Assembly: GCA_903813345.2 (NCBI GenBank)
Contig: CAIIXF020000001.1
Span: 47,879,885 to 47,943,884 of the forward strand
Direction: 5' to 3'
From: Owenia fusiformis
Taxonomy: Eukaryota > Annelida > Polychaeta > Sabellida > Oweniidae
DNA length: 64,000 nucleotides
Positions within the stretch are counted from its first letter, which is position 1. Each line of letters opens with the position of its first letter. The notes beneath the pieces were generated by a model, which was given only the letters and a program-made list of their open reading frames with translations, made no database searches and was not told the DNA's origin. Positions 1 to 13,479 of the stretch are shown in pieces. Position numbers and translations under genes: made by a program.

Positions 1-100
1 TCCCGAGGGAAAATATATTATATTGGCCAAGGGATAATCCCAATATCCTGAACCGACTATAGGATAATATGTTTATCCCATACCAATCTTGGTCATCTGG
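1..100. repeat. Degenerate palindromic tract with 'gggaaaatat..attggccaagg' words
   Basis: The tract uses the same words as the large hairpin at 26197-26343 (a Ccgagggaaaatat block, then attggccaagg). It is imperfectly self-complementary. Its left part lies outside the window, so its full size is unknown. No coding potential is seen. Confidence 0.35.
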
Positions 101-204
101 TTCACATTGTTCAATCGTGGAAATATTTTAGAATATCCATGTCCAGTTTTGTTTCCTTGGCCATGGGCGGACTTTCCTGTTCTCTCAAATATTCCCACAT
201 TTAT

Positions 205-522
205 CACTGGCGGATCTGGGGGGGGGGCCCAGGGGCCCGGGCCCCCCCCCTTGGGTGGGCCCAGAAAAAAAAAATTGTGCCCAAAAAATATTGTTAGCCA
301 AAAAAGGCTTTAGGGCCCCAAAAAGTAGGCCTTTTAGGTCTTAAATTGGCCTTCTAAGGCCTTGTTTTTTAATTTTAGGCCAAATTTTGAAGAAAATGGG
401 CCTCAAAATTTCAAAATTTGGGCCCACTTTTGGGTTTTTGGGGCCCAAAATTTTGGACGTTTTTTTCTCAGACCACAAGTTTGGGCCCCCCCCCCCCTTG
501 TTGGTTCCCAGATCCGCCCCTG
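205..522. mobile_element. Non-autonomous DNA transposon, family A copy 1 (CACTGGCGGATC ends)
   Basis: The left end reads CACTGGCGGATCTGGG and the right end CCCAGATCCGCCCCTG, an imperfect terminal inverted repeat. The five bases TTTAT occur immediately outside both ends (200-204 and 523-527), which looks like a target-site duplication. The interior is AT-rich with many gggccc and aggcc words and long G or C runs just inside the ends. A homologous copy lies at 22769-23075 and remnants at 25819-25999 and 45888-46050. No transposase is encoded. CAGTGGCGGATCC-type ends recall hAT elements, but hAT normally makes 8-bp duplications, so the superfamily is left open. Confidence 0.8.
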
Positions 523-681
523 TTTATTTTCTCGACTTTTTTGATTGATTAAGTGGATGCTCCTTCCCTTTTTTAAACCATCAAACAGATCCCGATAGTC
601 TGTGTTTTCTCCATTGTCGTTTACAGTCATTACGCGAACGTTACAAATTATGAACAAATATGCGAGCGGCGATTATGACGT
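523..681. other. Unique AT-rich DNA between element copy 1 and the palindromes
   Basis: Open frames here are short, overlap on both strands and have no recognisable domain. Nothing else is seen. Confidence 0.4.
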
Positions 682-742
682 AGCGGGCAGATATACTATA
701 TCTGCCCGCTCGGAGCGGGACGTAAAGCTATATCTGCCCGCT
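682..742. repeat. Perfect short palindrome plus related word
   Basis: Positions 682-710 form a perfect palindrome with two 14-base arms (AGCGGGCAGATATA and complement) around one C. Positions 713-742 repeat the idea as GAGCGGGA, a 15-base spacer and TGCCCGCTG. The second unit closely resembles 34967-34999. This is one of several related palindromic tracts in the window. Confidence 0.7.
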
Positions 743-806
743 GATGAATATATAAGATTTTACAAACCGGCTTTATGTACCTGTAACACGTCCAAGTATG
801 GGATAA

Positions 807-851
807 ATGTGTATATCCCTCGGTCCCTGCGGTCCCTCGGGATATACACAT
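807..851. repeat. Hairpin with 13-bp arms and GC-rich loop
   Basis: ATGTGTATATCCC at 807-819 pairs perfectly with GGGATATACACAT at 839-851. The loop contains a direct repeat, cggtccct..cggtccct. Composition and style match the other palindromic tracts in the window. Confidence 0.7.
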
Positions 852-982
852 ATTTCCCTTGGGATAAAACCTGTATCCAAAACCTCCCAGTACATAACCC
901 TTATGTATTTAAAGATACGGGAAGAGTATATAGAGTGCTGCTATCCACGGATTATTTCCGAACAAAAGTGCAAATAATGTAA

Positions 983-1791
983 TAAATTGAATTCAACAAT
1001 CAATTAAGCAGAATCCGAGTTGGACATGCCCTGTCAATCAACCACAAAAGCATGGATAATGAATGGATAACGGTTTGATCTAATACAAGAGTCAGATGCA
1101 CGATACTGTCGATCTTTACTATTGAACTGAATAGTACTGATTTGAGAGAGACATCTTTATATCATTATGGTAGTATAAAGCATAAAAAGGCTCACCTGCA
1201 ACTTGTTCCGGGGAAAACTTTCCATTCTGAAAATCAGAAAGACCACAATTTGTAAAATCTGTATAAACGTTAACTTGATTATAATCAACTATAAGCACTA
1301 TTTAATCAGGCTCTAGCATGTCACATAGCCTATACATATGTGATCCATGACAGTTTTGAGTTTATACTTGTGTTAATGAAGAGAATAGAAGGGATAGAGA
1401 GAAGGAGTTGGGTGAATTTCGAAAAAATGTGTCACATGTTACCATTTCAAAACATTTTTGCTCCCAGGCTCAACACTCAACATTCCATGGTAAGCCTATT
1501 TCAAAAGACCCAAACGACTTTGGAAATTCTGCATCATTCATCTTTTATATTTGATTAATTAAATATCTCTCGTCTCACATTTTTGTAAGGGAATTATTGG
1601 CAGGATTTTTTTAATATGGCTTGCGACGATTTACACTCTCTCTCTCCCTTCTAAATGTTTTAAAGCATGTAATATTTGTTCTTTCAGGTGCACAGTACAA
1701 TATATTACAAAACACCCTTCGTGACTACCATTAAATCTGAGAACATATCATATTTGTTGATATTATGACATAACAAAGTGATTGTGACTAT
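983..1791. other. No gene recognised
   Basis: AT-rich sequence with only short open frames (for example 72 codons at 1340-1558) that show no domain, no splice context and no similarity to anything I recognise. Confidence 0.4.
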
Positions 1792-1972
1792 CAGGGGCGT
1801 AGTCAGGAATGAGGCAGGCAAAGTAATTTGAATAGAACATTTGTCCACTCTTCGGACGTGTTTTAAGTGAACTGTGAACATAAAGTTTTGTACAATAGAT
1901 TCACTATAACTTAAAAGTTTGCCACGTCCATTTAAATGACTCGCCTGTCTTACGACAATGGCTATGCCCTTG
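1792..1972. mobile_element. Small hAT-like MITE (CAGGGGCGTAG ends)
   Basis: The left end CAGGGGCGTAGTCAGG is complementary, with mismatches, to the right end CAATGGCTATGCCCTTG, giving a 181-bp element. Ends of the CAGGGGCGTAGCCAGG type are familiar from hAT-type non-autonomous elements of invertebrates. The flanking octamers (gtgactat and gtaagttc) do not match convincingly, so the insertion is probably old. Confidence 0.5.
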
Positions 1973-2917
1973 GTAAGTTCTGATAAATATTTAATTCATA
2001 AGTCTATAGACAATGTCAAATTAGTGTTTATACCTTAAACCAGTCTTTATCGAGTGATCTGGTACATGCAAACAGTGCAAAAAGGTATTGTCGTTAAAAG
2101 CAAAACACATACATGTATAGTCAAATGTTGTTTAGCATAATAATAGCCATGCACCTACTATATCATAAAAATGGCTTTATATATGTTAGAAACAGCATTA
2201 TGTTATGTTTTATGTTAGTTAAAAACAAGACTATAATCATGTCACACATACGTTTCATTTATCATCATAATTACATTTTAGTCGACAGAGCAATACTGAT
2301 TGGTATCACTAAGGGAAACTGAAGTCGTTAGTAATCAATCAACAATGGATACACAAGAGCTGGGAAAAGCAGGCAATACCTTGGAGGTACTTACATAATT
2401 AATATCAGTGTAAGAATATGCCTATAAAGTTGGTAAAAGCGTTATGTGTATTCCCCAAACTATATATAGATGTCAGTTCAGTTTATGCACCTGCGAAGTG
2501 CGGCATATAAAATGCATAAAAAATGCTTAAAATTACATCTCTGTTATTTTTGTATTTGTTAAAATGGGTTTATGATAGGGTTTTATTTGAAAGTCTGAAA
2601 AGATTCTCACGTTATTGCATGGGTAGTCTGCACGATGATAGTTAGCATTAGTATAGTTTATCAGCAGTCTAACACGTATATCAATGATAAAAGATGTTCA
2701 TCGAATGATGCCTTAAAAAGGGTTGTGTACTCGTCAATCAATGGTAAAAATGTTCATCGAATAGTTTCTGTAAAAGGCTTATGTACACGTCAATCAATGG
2801 TAAAATGTTCATCGAATAGTGCTTACACGTCAATCAATGGTAAAAATGTCCACCGTATAGTGCCTATATAAGGGTTCTGTACACGTCAATCAATGGTAAA
2901 AATGTTCATAGAATAGT

Positions 2918-3661
2918 ACCTACATAAAGTTCTTGCAAAAGTGCTCTAAAATTTTTGTATCTCAGTCAATCTGGCTGTAATTTTTACTGAGTATACCTAC
3001 ACTATTTATACATTGAGATCCTTAGTTATAATCAATAGGTCCTTGAGGGAAAAAATGTATGGTTCCTATAGTCACATGCGTAGGGGGTAGTTTTGTTTGA
3101 ATGTTAAAATGTTTTTAACTTGTCCTATTTACTTTAAATACAGTATCTCAAGAGTGTAATGTGTTCAAAATAGTGTCCACCATGGTCTATACACCTCTGG
3201 TGTCTTACTTACCATTCCTCAAACAGATGAAGGAACTCATATGGAAGATTATTTGCGATTTATCTTTGTATGGATGGCTTTCATCAACATCATCTGATCC
3301 TCATTGGATTTCATTCTTCTTCTAGCATTGTCCTTAACATTTGTTCTAGCATCAGTAGATGTCTTAGTCTGTTTTGTAAATGGTTCTTTTGGTCATAGCC
3401 TCCTTCCCAAACACTTTATGAATGTCTTCAAGTGTTTGTTTTCTTGAATTTCCCAGTAAACCATAAATCCCAATGCTACTGAATATTTTAAATTGCAAAT
3501 CATCATCTTTTGCTGATTTTGCAGCCATTTTCACAAAAATAAAATTGACGCCGCCTTTCAAATGTATAAATAGTGTAGGTATACTGGGTAAAAATTTCAG
3601 CCAGATTGATTGAGAAATAAAAAAATTAGAGTACTTTTGCAAGAACTTTATGAACGCCCTG
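2918..3661. mobile_element. Mariner-like element with ~100-bp inverted ends
   Basis: The segment from about 2921 (ataaagttcttgcaaaagtg) is the inverted complement of 3554-3661, including a shared 'tatacctacactatttatac' block. The right end is GCCCTG followed by TA, typical of CAGGG-ended, TA-targeting elements. The left terminus has lost its first bases, so its boundary is approximate. It sits inside the minisatellite and carries a short transposase-like remnant. Confidence 0.65.
3250..3528 (-). pseudogene. Remnant of a transposase N-terminal helix-turn-helix
   Basis: Reading leftwards from 3528, the frame begins MAAKSAKDDD and includes LEDIHKVFGKEAMTKRTIY, which has the spacing and character of the N-terminal HTH of mariner-type transposases (an 'EIH..L...YG' and 'TVYRW'-like pattern). 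It stops after about 55 codons. A neighbouring frame (KTSTDARTNVKDNARRRMKS...) continues to a stop near 3250, so at least one frameshift is present. The catalytic DDE/D region is absent. The position inside inverted repeats with CAGGG/TA ends supports the reading, but the assignment rests on pattern only. Confidence 0.4.
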
Positions 3662-3990
3662 TATATAAGGGCTACGTACACATCAATCAATGGCAAAAAA
3701 TGTTCATCGATTAGTTTTTATATAAAGGCTATGCACACGCCTATATAAGGTTTCTGAACACGACAATCAATGGTAAAAATGTTCTTAGAATAGTGCCTAT
3801 ATGAGGGCTGTGTATATGTACACATCAATCGATGGCAAAAAAATGCATAGTGCCTATTTAAGGATTCTTTACTTTTCATAGAGTAGTGCCTATATAAGGG
3901 TTATGTACACGTCAATCAGTGGTAAAAATGCCATATAAGGTTTATGTACACGTCAATCAATGGTACAAAAGGTGTATAAAAAGCCTTCCA

Positions 3991-6900
3991 AGAAGGCTCT
4001 GATGTGTATTCTACACTTTAAGTTTGCGAAAAAATCTTTAATTCCTTTTAAAATATTTTTTTAACTTTTTGAAAAGGTGAAAACAGTCCACGCTTATTTA
4101 AAGTATGAGAATTAAAATTTGAAAAATCATTTTTAGATAATTTGGAGCAGGGTCGGCAATAGCGAGATAGAAATATCCACCCCGTTTGCTTTATGCACTG
4201 ATTATATCCCGTTATATGGTCCATGCCTGTATCTACCAAGAATATCAGAAGGCATGGAATACTAGAATGTATGATACTATGGTACAGACTACAAATTACA
4301 TGTGTACATGTATATGCCGGATTTACAATGACTTTAAATTGTTAATTGAGCGCTAAACTACGATATTTTTTCGAAGATATGCAGCGGTATGCAGTTGCGT
4401 AACATAATTTGACATTTTTGTTCCAAAGCCGTGTTTCATTAATACTGCTGCAATGTTATGAATAAATCTTATTATATCATTAGCCGCCTGTCTAAATGCT
4501 TCATAACTTCAAATTATCCTTAATAATAACCGATGCCAAATGTACTCATGGGTATTGATGAAATCGTTTCCTGAATTCAAAACTCTAACATGTCATCTTA
4601 TAAATGGTATATGTCTCTGGAATTACATTATGCTTAATTGGAATCTATGAAAATAAATGAAGTGTCCTTGGCAAGAACATGTAAAAAACATCATTAAAGG
4701 CTAAGCTATACAGCAAAAACATGGGAATTGAAGCTTTTTAGATAGATTTACAAGTCATATATATATTGTGCCCTTGTAATAACAGTACGTTTAATGCAAT
4801 ATTTGAAACACAATAGTGAATAACGTTTTTACAGAAAGAGGCTTTCGGAGTTCATTCATAGGTGGCACTTCTGTATGACTTGTTCCATACTATTAGTGGG
4901 TTTGGTCAAATCTGGTGATGTGCTGTGAAAAGGGGTTAAGTAAGTTAAGTAAGAGGGATTACCCAAAGGATTGGAAGATCGTCACTCTGAGAGAGAATAT
5001 TCTGTGATAAAATAGCATTTTTCATTAGTAAGAAATGTTGGTTGTCATTTACTATAAATCTCCTCATCACTCGAAGTGTGTTAAAACTAATCAGGGGCTG
5101 TGGTGATTTGCAGCCTGGTTTCTCGGGGAAAATTCAAATATATTCACAAGGGAAGGTATAATCAAAGTAAATTATTGCACAGATAAATAAAGAACATTTT
5201 CCAGAGGTAATGCATTGAACAAAGTAAATGGTGTTCCTGCAACTGGATAGCAAGACATCTTGTCCTCAGAGAATGCCTACATATCAAAATATCTAGTACA
5301 GTAAATAAAAGTTGATTTTTCATATAGTTCTGTTTTATATATAAATATATACATATATACAATATGTATTTTATTTTTATATATCGTTATATTTTCTTAC
5401 CTCGGTATAGTCTAGTGAATGCGAAAATCGTCTGGACATCATCTGTACGAACTCTGCAAGAAAATAAAAAATATATATGTATAAGTATATATGAGTTTCA
5501 AACATATACAAAAATGTTCCCTAAAAATACGAGATCAACGTGGTTCCATCAATATACTTTGATACTTTCTCTTTTAATGACGCTTTAATGGCAAATTGCT
5601 CACCTAACAAGCACATGGCGACCTCTAAAAAGATGCTCTCTTTAATCTAAAGACAATTTATGCACTATTGTCATTATCCATTATTTTCCAAACTTCAGAC
5701 TTTTAAAACTGTGAAAGGTTTGTATGAAGGTCATTTGAAGGACCAGGTTGTAGAAATTCTGATTTCCTTAACTTTGTTGTATTTTAACAATGGGTGTCAA
5801 AAGTTTTGCACGTTAATATTTTCAATTGATCTATTGAATTCATTGATACTATATGTATGTACATGTATATTTTCACCGAGTGAAAGTTTATGTGTGATAG
5901 GTGTAATACCAGGCTGTTGTATTTCATATCAATTTGATCAGGGGATTACATTATTCATTTGCAATTTAGTTCACTTGAAGTTTTTTAATTAATTACATGT
6001 GTACATATTATACAATACAATACAAAATAAAATTCACACATGTTGCAAATTGTGCCTTTAACTTGTAAATAGTAAGCCGCAAGACGCGACTGGCAATATT
6101 GGTATAAGAAAAAGAGAAAGGTATTTTCCAAAGGAAACAAAATGCATATCCATATTTTGTGGATGAACAGAAATGACGACATAAATGATAACTGGAAGGG
6201 TTTCCCTCTCTCTGATGTTGTTTATCTTATCCGAAACAGATAATCCTCTTCCGCGTACTTAGGCTCTCTCATCCTGACTATTATTGCACAAATAGCTCTA
6301 TTTTCACCTATATAATCTTATCCTAGCCCCTTGCATCTGACTATGTGTACATTTATACCACCAAGTGCAAACGAATTAGAGCAATGGTGATATGTTAAAT
6401 GAGAGAGATGAGAGGTCGAGATTGTATACCATCAAGGAATGTAGTTGTTAAAGCTAACAAAACATCAGTTAAACATATTCCTCCTCGACCTAATGAACCG
6501 TGATTTATCAGAACTACTCAGATGGTTACCCTTTCTAATAGTTTGATTTCGCACGTCATATACACTCTTTGAATAAAATATTATCCTTGAAACATAATCC
6601 AGCTTCCAGATCAGACTTGCAATTATATTCAAATAGCCTCAAAAGGTCATAGCAATCACTTCGTCATTAAATGTATCATTAGCATCGATATTATCTACTC
6701 AACCCAGAGGGTATTAACTGACAGTAGCCTCAATCGTTGCTCAGGGTATTGATGGTATATGAACACAGGAATTGCTTCTTACATGAAGTGGATCGTTGTT
6801 GGTTTTCTCTTTTATAACGTTCTACTTACATTAGCTCTTCCAGAATAAAAGAATAAATCAAATGAATAAGAAGACGAGTGGAATAGCTCAAACTATGAAA

Positions 6901-9079
6901 GCACAAAGCCCAATATATATCGGAAAAACACAATCAAATTATGTAGACGTATCCCATCACACGACACGTCCAGATTCAAATCAGAAATGCCAGTGTCCAC
7001 ACACGTAGATTACATTCTGATACTCATCCCATCTTTCTGTTTTTCAACAAGACAGGAACTAACAGAAGGCCATAATTTCCCAGGATGCGTAGATTGGGAT
7101 ATCAGAATAATTCGCAACAAGAAGATAATAAGATCCGATGATATCCTTTTTTATTTCGAGACCTAGTAATCAATATGTAAATGACAATAATCCTTCGCAA
7201 ACACCCTGGTGATTGATGGTGACTGAGGGACGATAGTGATTCTATTTGAGAACATCTTAGGCACTGATCTGAAGGGATAACACTGAACAAATGTGAATCA
7301 ATCTACTGCAAATACGCATATAGGAGACCTTGACATTGAATACTATGATGGGTTCCTGAATACAACACTGACTTACTTCTGCAAATACATTATTATGATA
7401 TAAATAATATACCAACATAGAAACATTTACCCCAAAACTATAGTAGTCTAATATATCAGAGTGACGCCATGTGTACGTTTATCTGAATAGCTTTCAATCA
7501 CTATTAATAAATAAAACAGGGATTTTGACATGGAAATATATTTATACTCCGGTGAAAGAAAGAGCCTTTCAGATTGTTAGTATGTCCACATTTACAGTTT
7601 ATTAACATTGTACAAAAAGCTATAACGGTGTATTTGATTAACGTTATTGCCTATTAAAGAGAAATTCCAACTCCAGTCACGCTCATTCTTATATAGATGA
7701 TAGATAAAGCGTTCACCACAACTGCATCAAGGGAAACAACTGTCGAGCAAAGGATGGGAACGTGAATGTGATAGTAAATGCGCTGATGGGCACGCTTCGG
7801 TTTACCAATTATACAAATTAAATCATACATCTACTCTTTCCACTCTAAAATCTAATAATCATGGCAGTACCCTTCTTTTCATTATTATTTCACTTTTCAG
7901 ATTCACTTTCAGAGGTCGTTCGTTTTTTCCTAAACTAATGTTAGGTTTGATCGGTTTGGTTGATTTTGGGGATAGCATATTTCTAAATAGCTTATTAAGC
8001 CAATTTTGCTTGTATCACCAATCAGAGATATTTTCCACGAAATCGAATTCCCTCCACTAAAACAAACATTATGAAAATATAAATGGCAAGATGTCGCAAT
8101 AAAGGACCCCTAGTCTGTCTAATCTGTTCAGATGGTAAGAACATTTTCGGAAATAGATGAAAGTGTGCATAGTTCGGATCGTGGAAATTGATTGTTTTTA
8201 CCGAATCACAAGCTGCAATGATAAGACAACTTAACGGATGATCTACTGCAATTAGGTAAATATTTCCCCTGCTGATGTGTGGTATGGTCGCTGCCTCCTG
8301 ATTAGAAACAGAGTTCATCTCGCTTTATCTAAATATTGCGGCCGAACCTTAGCCAGTTAGCATGGACATCCTTCTTCAAAGGACTTCATTTATGCTTAAA
8401 TTCACTTAAATATACTTGTAAAATACCCTTGCAGCAAGGATGAGCATGGATGTATCCAATATAATCTAAGGAGTGGTGTGGATAGTTTACATTTCTTGTA
8501 AACAAATGAGTGTGTATAATGATACATATTGATAGCTCGATGATACATCATTTGTCAATCACACTGATATCGGAACAAGCACAAGCTGTTTATTTAGAAA
8601 ATATTACAGCGATGCCCAGTAAAGGTCGGTTTCCGATTCGATATCCACACCTCTTGGAATGTTTACGGAAGAAGCACGAATATTCAAATGCAACACCATC
8701 AAATATGATTCTATATTCAAGCTGTCAGATATCTATATATAACCCCCTGAAGCTGAGTGTCTTGCTCGATAAGTAACATTCTGACAGATGTTCTTTAAAC
8801 CAATCTAGTTCCCATTAGTTAGGAACCGTGGAGTGGGATACCTGGGAGATTCGGAAAACTGAAGTAGCTAATTGGACGTGCCAGTCAAACCATGTTCATA
8901 GCAGAGCTTATAGCAATATTTCGTCCAACAAAATATTCTTCGAACAATACCTACCCAAAATGCCGATTTAAAAAAATGCCATTCCATAAAAACATATCTA
9001 GTAAATCCATAAAAATAGTTACACAATGAGGATTATAGTAGACTACTATGTGGTTATTATAACAGCACCTCGATAAAAT
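3991..9079. other. Long stretch without recognisable gene or element
   Basis: AT-rich DNA. Open frames are at most about 110 codons, occur on both strands and have no domain or plausible splice context. Local features are only short AT repeats such as gttaagtaagttaagtaag near 4935 and atatatac runs near 5340 and 5475. It may be intergenic or intronic. Confidence 0.4.
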
Positions 9080-9215
9080 CATTCTGATTCATCAGAGTTG
9101 CTCTTTATCAAATGCTCACTGTGAGAGACAAGACAAAAAATATAGCACCCCCGTAGATACATTGTATGTGCTCTTTTCCGGACTCCGGGAGATAGCACAG
9201 AGGTTGTGGAACCCA
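9080..9215. repeat. Old dispersed repeat, related to 29664-29752
   Basis: Positions 9080-9130 (tcattctgattcatcagag...) align with roughly 29666-29715 at about 80 percent by eye. A second patch, gttgtggaacccac versus gctgtggatcccac, follows in the same order. Ends cannot be defined. Confidence 0.35.
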
Positions 9216-10971
9216 CGAAGGGATTTCCCAAGAACATGCAAGAATGATGAGCTAATCATGTTTCGCTTTAGCAGTGTCTCGGTGGCTCTGACAGACTAAA
9301 TTATTCACGCTCAAGCTCTAATGACAATTGCAAACACTAATCACAAGGGTCGTGCTAATTCCCTATGAAGGTCAACACGGTTTCGGTACTGCTAAGACAA
9401 AGGTTTAGGGCAACAATGCAGTTCAATTGCCATTTGCAATCGTTTGACAGACTTATAGCTCAGTGACCAGTTCAATTAACAATGATTAATGTACCATTAA
9501 AATAAACAATAATATATGACCTGTTGATACTATTTAGCTATCAATAACTTTGATTTTAGCCCGGGGGGTTCACTCGAAATAATTTGGATAGGTATGTGCA
9601 GTACGGTCAATGTTGGCTTTGAGCATAAAAATGGAAATTGAAAATTGTCTTTTTAAGTAGAAATTCAGTTTTTCTACAGAAAATTGTATTAAACTCGTTA
9701 AATCAGTTGCTGAGGCCTGGAACAAATCACTAGAAAAGTTGATTTATTAGTCTCAGAGTAATTAAACATGGAAACCTTCAATCTTGAGAGAAAATTGACA
9801 TGGAAAAATGCTCAAAAAGGGGGTCTTTGGGGCGGCACATCTAACATTTGGTGCATAGTCATATGAATAGAGTGCTAAGGAACCTACACGTAGTTCTGGG
9901 CTGAATGGTTAATCTTGCATTGCCTCCGCTTCCAACACCGACTCCATTTTCTCTCTTACAAATAGTGGGGAATATAGACTTTATGAAATGCGCTTTCGAT
10001 ATTTAAAACTAAAGAGCAGTTGTCCTCAAGATTAAGCTCAGTTGGAAACAATGATATCTTCCAAAAACTGGCAAAAACCAGGCCCCTTTATATTTACTTG
10101 ATCATTGTCCAGATTCATATACTAGTACATTCAGCTTTGGCCAAAACATGTTTACTTTTCCTGGGATTACGTACCTTAGTTATGCTTCTTAATCCGCAAA
10201 TAACGACTTTAATGCCATCGTACTATTGCAATTGCTTACCGGTGGATAACACCATGGGAAATAATTGATAATTGACCCTTAAAATCGTATTCACCTGGTC
10301 GTCTCCGTACGGAAATCGTAAAATTCACTTTGTCGTCTCGCATATTCTACTTGGCCTTTTTCGTTCAATGCACTCGCTATAGCGAAAAGAAATTAGCTAT
10401 CCCGAGCCTGAGAATTTTGTCATTTGAACATAACTTCAATTCAAATAAAAACATTAAATTAAAATGTTATTAGATTTAAATAATTTATTAATGTTATGAA
10501 TTAAGTGTTATCATTTTTGATAAAAGTTTCAAGAAAAGTATACAATCATTGCAATTTATAATTTTTTGGTATATCATCATAAGGTATTTCATAATATCCT
10601 TAGTTAATAGAGGCATCATAACATATCATAATTTGTATTGGGCATTTGTCTTCGGTATAAAACCAATGTTCTCTGCATAGTTATTCTCCTTATACTTAAA
10701 GCTGCCTTGAAACTATCAGAAAGAATGGCCTTGAACGTGTTGAATAAACAAATTGAGAATAAATAGCTTGTAAACTGTCACACATGAAATAATAAATAAC
10801 GGTGGAAAGCAATTCGTTTCTGACGTGACATAAACGTTGAATAGAGCAGTTCGTGTGCAAACGTGCGCAAAAAGCACAAAACTGTTTAGTAAACATAAGA
10901 AAAAAGAACTGTCTACATGTATACAACTTGCGATTTATTTATTTATTTATAAAATGCATCTGGTCGATTTC
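9216..10971. other. No gene recognised
   Basis: AT-rich sequence with no supported exon. A short (attt)n run lies at 10934-10950. Confidence 0.4.
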
Positions 10972-10975
10972 TTAA

Positions 10976-11807
10976 AGGCCCCATATAAAGTTTAAACCAC
11001 TTTGGCTTATATTGTAGTCTTACCCAATGTTATCAAAGTGTGATATGTGAAACTTTTTTTTTAAATTTCAAAAAGTGGTTTTTGATAGACTTTTTGTTCC
11101 AAAATTTGTGAATTTATTTAAAACCAACTTTTAGAGGTTACTCATATCTTCTAATTAGCCACAATTCATACCAATGCATAGAATTCATCCTCCCATGTTT
11201 TTTGCCGAAAAAATTAAGAAAATCGGTTCATAAATAAGTGAGAAATGAACTTATCAGTGCATGAAAATGGTTCTGAGAAAAATGCATTTCAAAATTTTAG
11301 TTCTCATAGAAACCAATGGTACAATGATATCTAAAACATAATTTATTCTTCCTTTTAACCTGGTTAGACAATCAACATTGGTTTTTATGAAAGTCTAACA
11401 TATTTAGAAAAGATTGACATCGAAAAAAAAATTAAAATTTTTTTCAAAAAGTTTTGGGTACCTTAGTGACATCACTAATGTTTCAAAATATTTTTGATAT
11501 GCTAAAACATTGAAGTGGCCCATTAAATATGGCATTTTATTATTGAAATAGTGTGTCCTTTGTTCAACCTTTGCATTGGTGTTAAAAAGATAATCTTTTT
11601 TGAAATGCATTAAGAAATATTTGATGATTAAGAAATGTCAACTTTTTTTGAAAAATGGCGGGAAATTTAAATATTTGAGAAATGAAATGCTCACAACTTT
11701 TTTTTCAAAAATTTTTTTTTGTTCAAAAATCTCTAAAATCACTTTTTAAGTCCTGACAAATAGTAAATGAATGATAAAAAAATATTTTCAAACTCTAGAC
11801 GGGGACT
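10976..11807. mobile_element. Non-autonomous element with TTAA target duplication
   Basis: TTAA stands at 10972-10975 and 11808-11811. Between them the ends read AGGCCCCATATAAAGTTT and, inverted, AGTCCCCGTCTAGAGTTT. TTAA duplications are made by piggyBac and Kolobok transposases. The interior is AT-rich with no transposase. A shorter, internally deleted relative starts after TTAA at 53892 (AGTCCCCATGTGAAGTTT). Internal similarity between the two includes the block around 11335-11370 (inverse of 53985-54040). Confidence 0.7.
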
Positions 11808-11811
11808 TTAA

Positions 11812-13479
11812 TGTTTTTCGTAAATGGTTTGGTTTCTTTACCTCTTATGGTTGATACGATTTAACGAGACGAATCCGAGGATGATTAAAATATACTTAAA
11901 AATAACGGCATGAATCACAGTTTTCCCCATCACATGCTTTATTAGTCATAAATGATTCTGAGGAAGTACGAAACATGCATAAAAACTAATACATACCCAT
12001 ATGATAGTTGTTAAGTTTACTTTTTATTTTCATCATAACCCGTTTCGATTTATTAAAAAAGAAGTGTAGTCCCATAATTGAAGGTCGATTTAATGAAACA
12101 TTAGCTCACACTTTTTCAATGTCTTTCTAATCCAGTATGTAACGTTCCCCTGAATGAGTATCAGAAATGCCAAGGGTGTACGGTCATTATGTTACGTTAC
12201 GTGTGTTGTATGTAATTATGGGGCGCGTTAATTGAGTGGTAAGTGGAATCGGTCTTAATTTTTATTGCAGTTGACAGTTGTTCAATAAAAACCCAACTGG
12301 AATACAATGAGCAGCGTAAAGGCAAGATTTTCTTGTTGATTTTTTTTTGAACTTATTGATGTGTTGTCTAAAAATTTGGAAACGAAACAAAAAATATATT
12401 GAATGGCCTTTTATTCTAAGACTCGCGGACACGATCCTCTTTGGATGTCTTTGTTATTTTCAAAGAATAACGACAAAGTCTCATATGAGTATATAGCGAT
12501 CAGTGACCATATGTTCCTGAACCAAAGAGATGGGATCAATGACCCTGGGATCATGTGTAGTCAATGGCACGAGGTAGTCCATCTATGACATTGTTCATGA
12601 TACATCGCCATACGTAACCAGAACTATTCTAGTAAGTTTAGAACTGAACAAACCTGGAAGACTACGTCGTCTTTTCCGCGTTGTCTTTCCTCCGGTGTTT
12701 TCATCCGTTGTGTATTGACGTCTTCTGAGTGTTCCACATGTGAATATCTTTGTTAATCTCTCCATCGTGATAATTCCAACCGATACACTTTCTTTTGATA
12801 TTTTACGAAAAAATATTTTTATTTAAACAACACATCCTTGTGTTGTTGTGTTGCATTTGTTAAGGATTTGCCTCATAAAATGTAAACACGAAATATTTTT
12901 GGAGGTTATTCAGATGAAATGTTTCATTCAATACACACGCACTGCACTTTGAATGTGTATTAACAAAGCTGGTTACAATTTAAGTACATTGATATATTAA
13001 ACGATCCTGGACGAAATATTCTATTTTAAGCACACGCGCGTCATATGGCCATCTGCCCTTCAATACCACACAGTCTACCTGTTGGCACTTATTCTCATTC
13101 GCAGGTGAACTCAGCTCCGGAATATTTAAATATAATTTATTGGATATAATTCTTGGTATAGGAAGTTAGTGGCTGGCTATTTGGCAATGTCCATTGTGCG
13201 TGGTGATCTCATAGCACTTAACGTGTAACTTAAAAACGTTCCAATTTAGGTTTTATTTCGATTTATTTTGCTACCTGACTGTGTGAATATTTTAACTAAC
13301 GAGGTAAAACCTGTGTATCAACATGTCTGGAGTTTTGCAACGTGATGTAAATAGTATGAATAGGTCTAGGATGAAGAAATTAAAACTTTTTTCTTCTATG
13401 TTTAGTTTTGCTTTGAATCTTTATACCCGAGTGTATAAATATGACTACAATTCCAATACTTTTTACTTAGTAACCCCCC
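11812..13479. other. No gene recognised
   Basis: AT-rich DNA with scattered short frames. Nothing coding or structured can be supported. Confidence 0.4.

Larger units (their letters stand above)
2650..3990. repeat. Minisatellite with ~56-bp unit, split by a transposon
   Basis: Repeats of the form 'gtacacgtcaatcaatgg / taaaaatgttcatcgaatag / tgcctatataaggg' occupy 2680-2920 and resume at 3662-3990. Units vary in length and several are truncated. The open frame at 2635-2871 is a by-product of the repeat. The array is interrupted by the element at 2918-3661. Confidence 0.8.

Noticed and set aside
602-982. 126-codon plus frame
   Set aside because: It passes through two palindromic tracts and encodes no recognisable domain.
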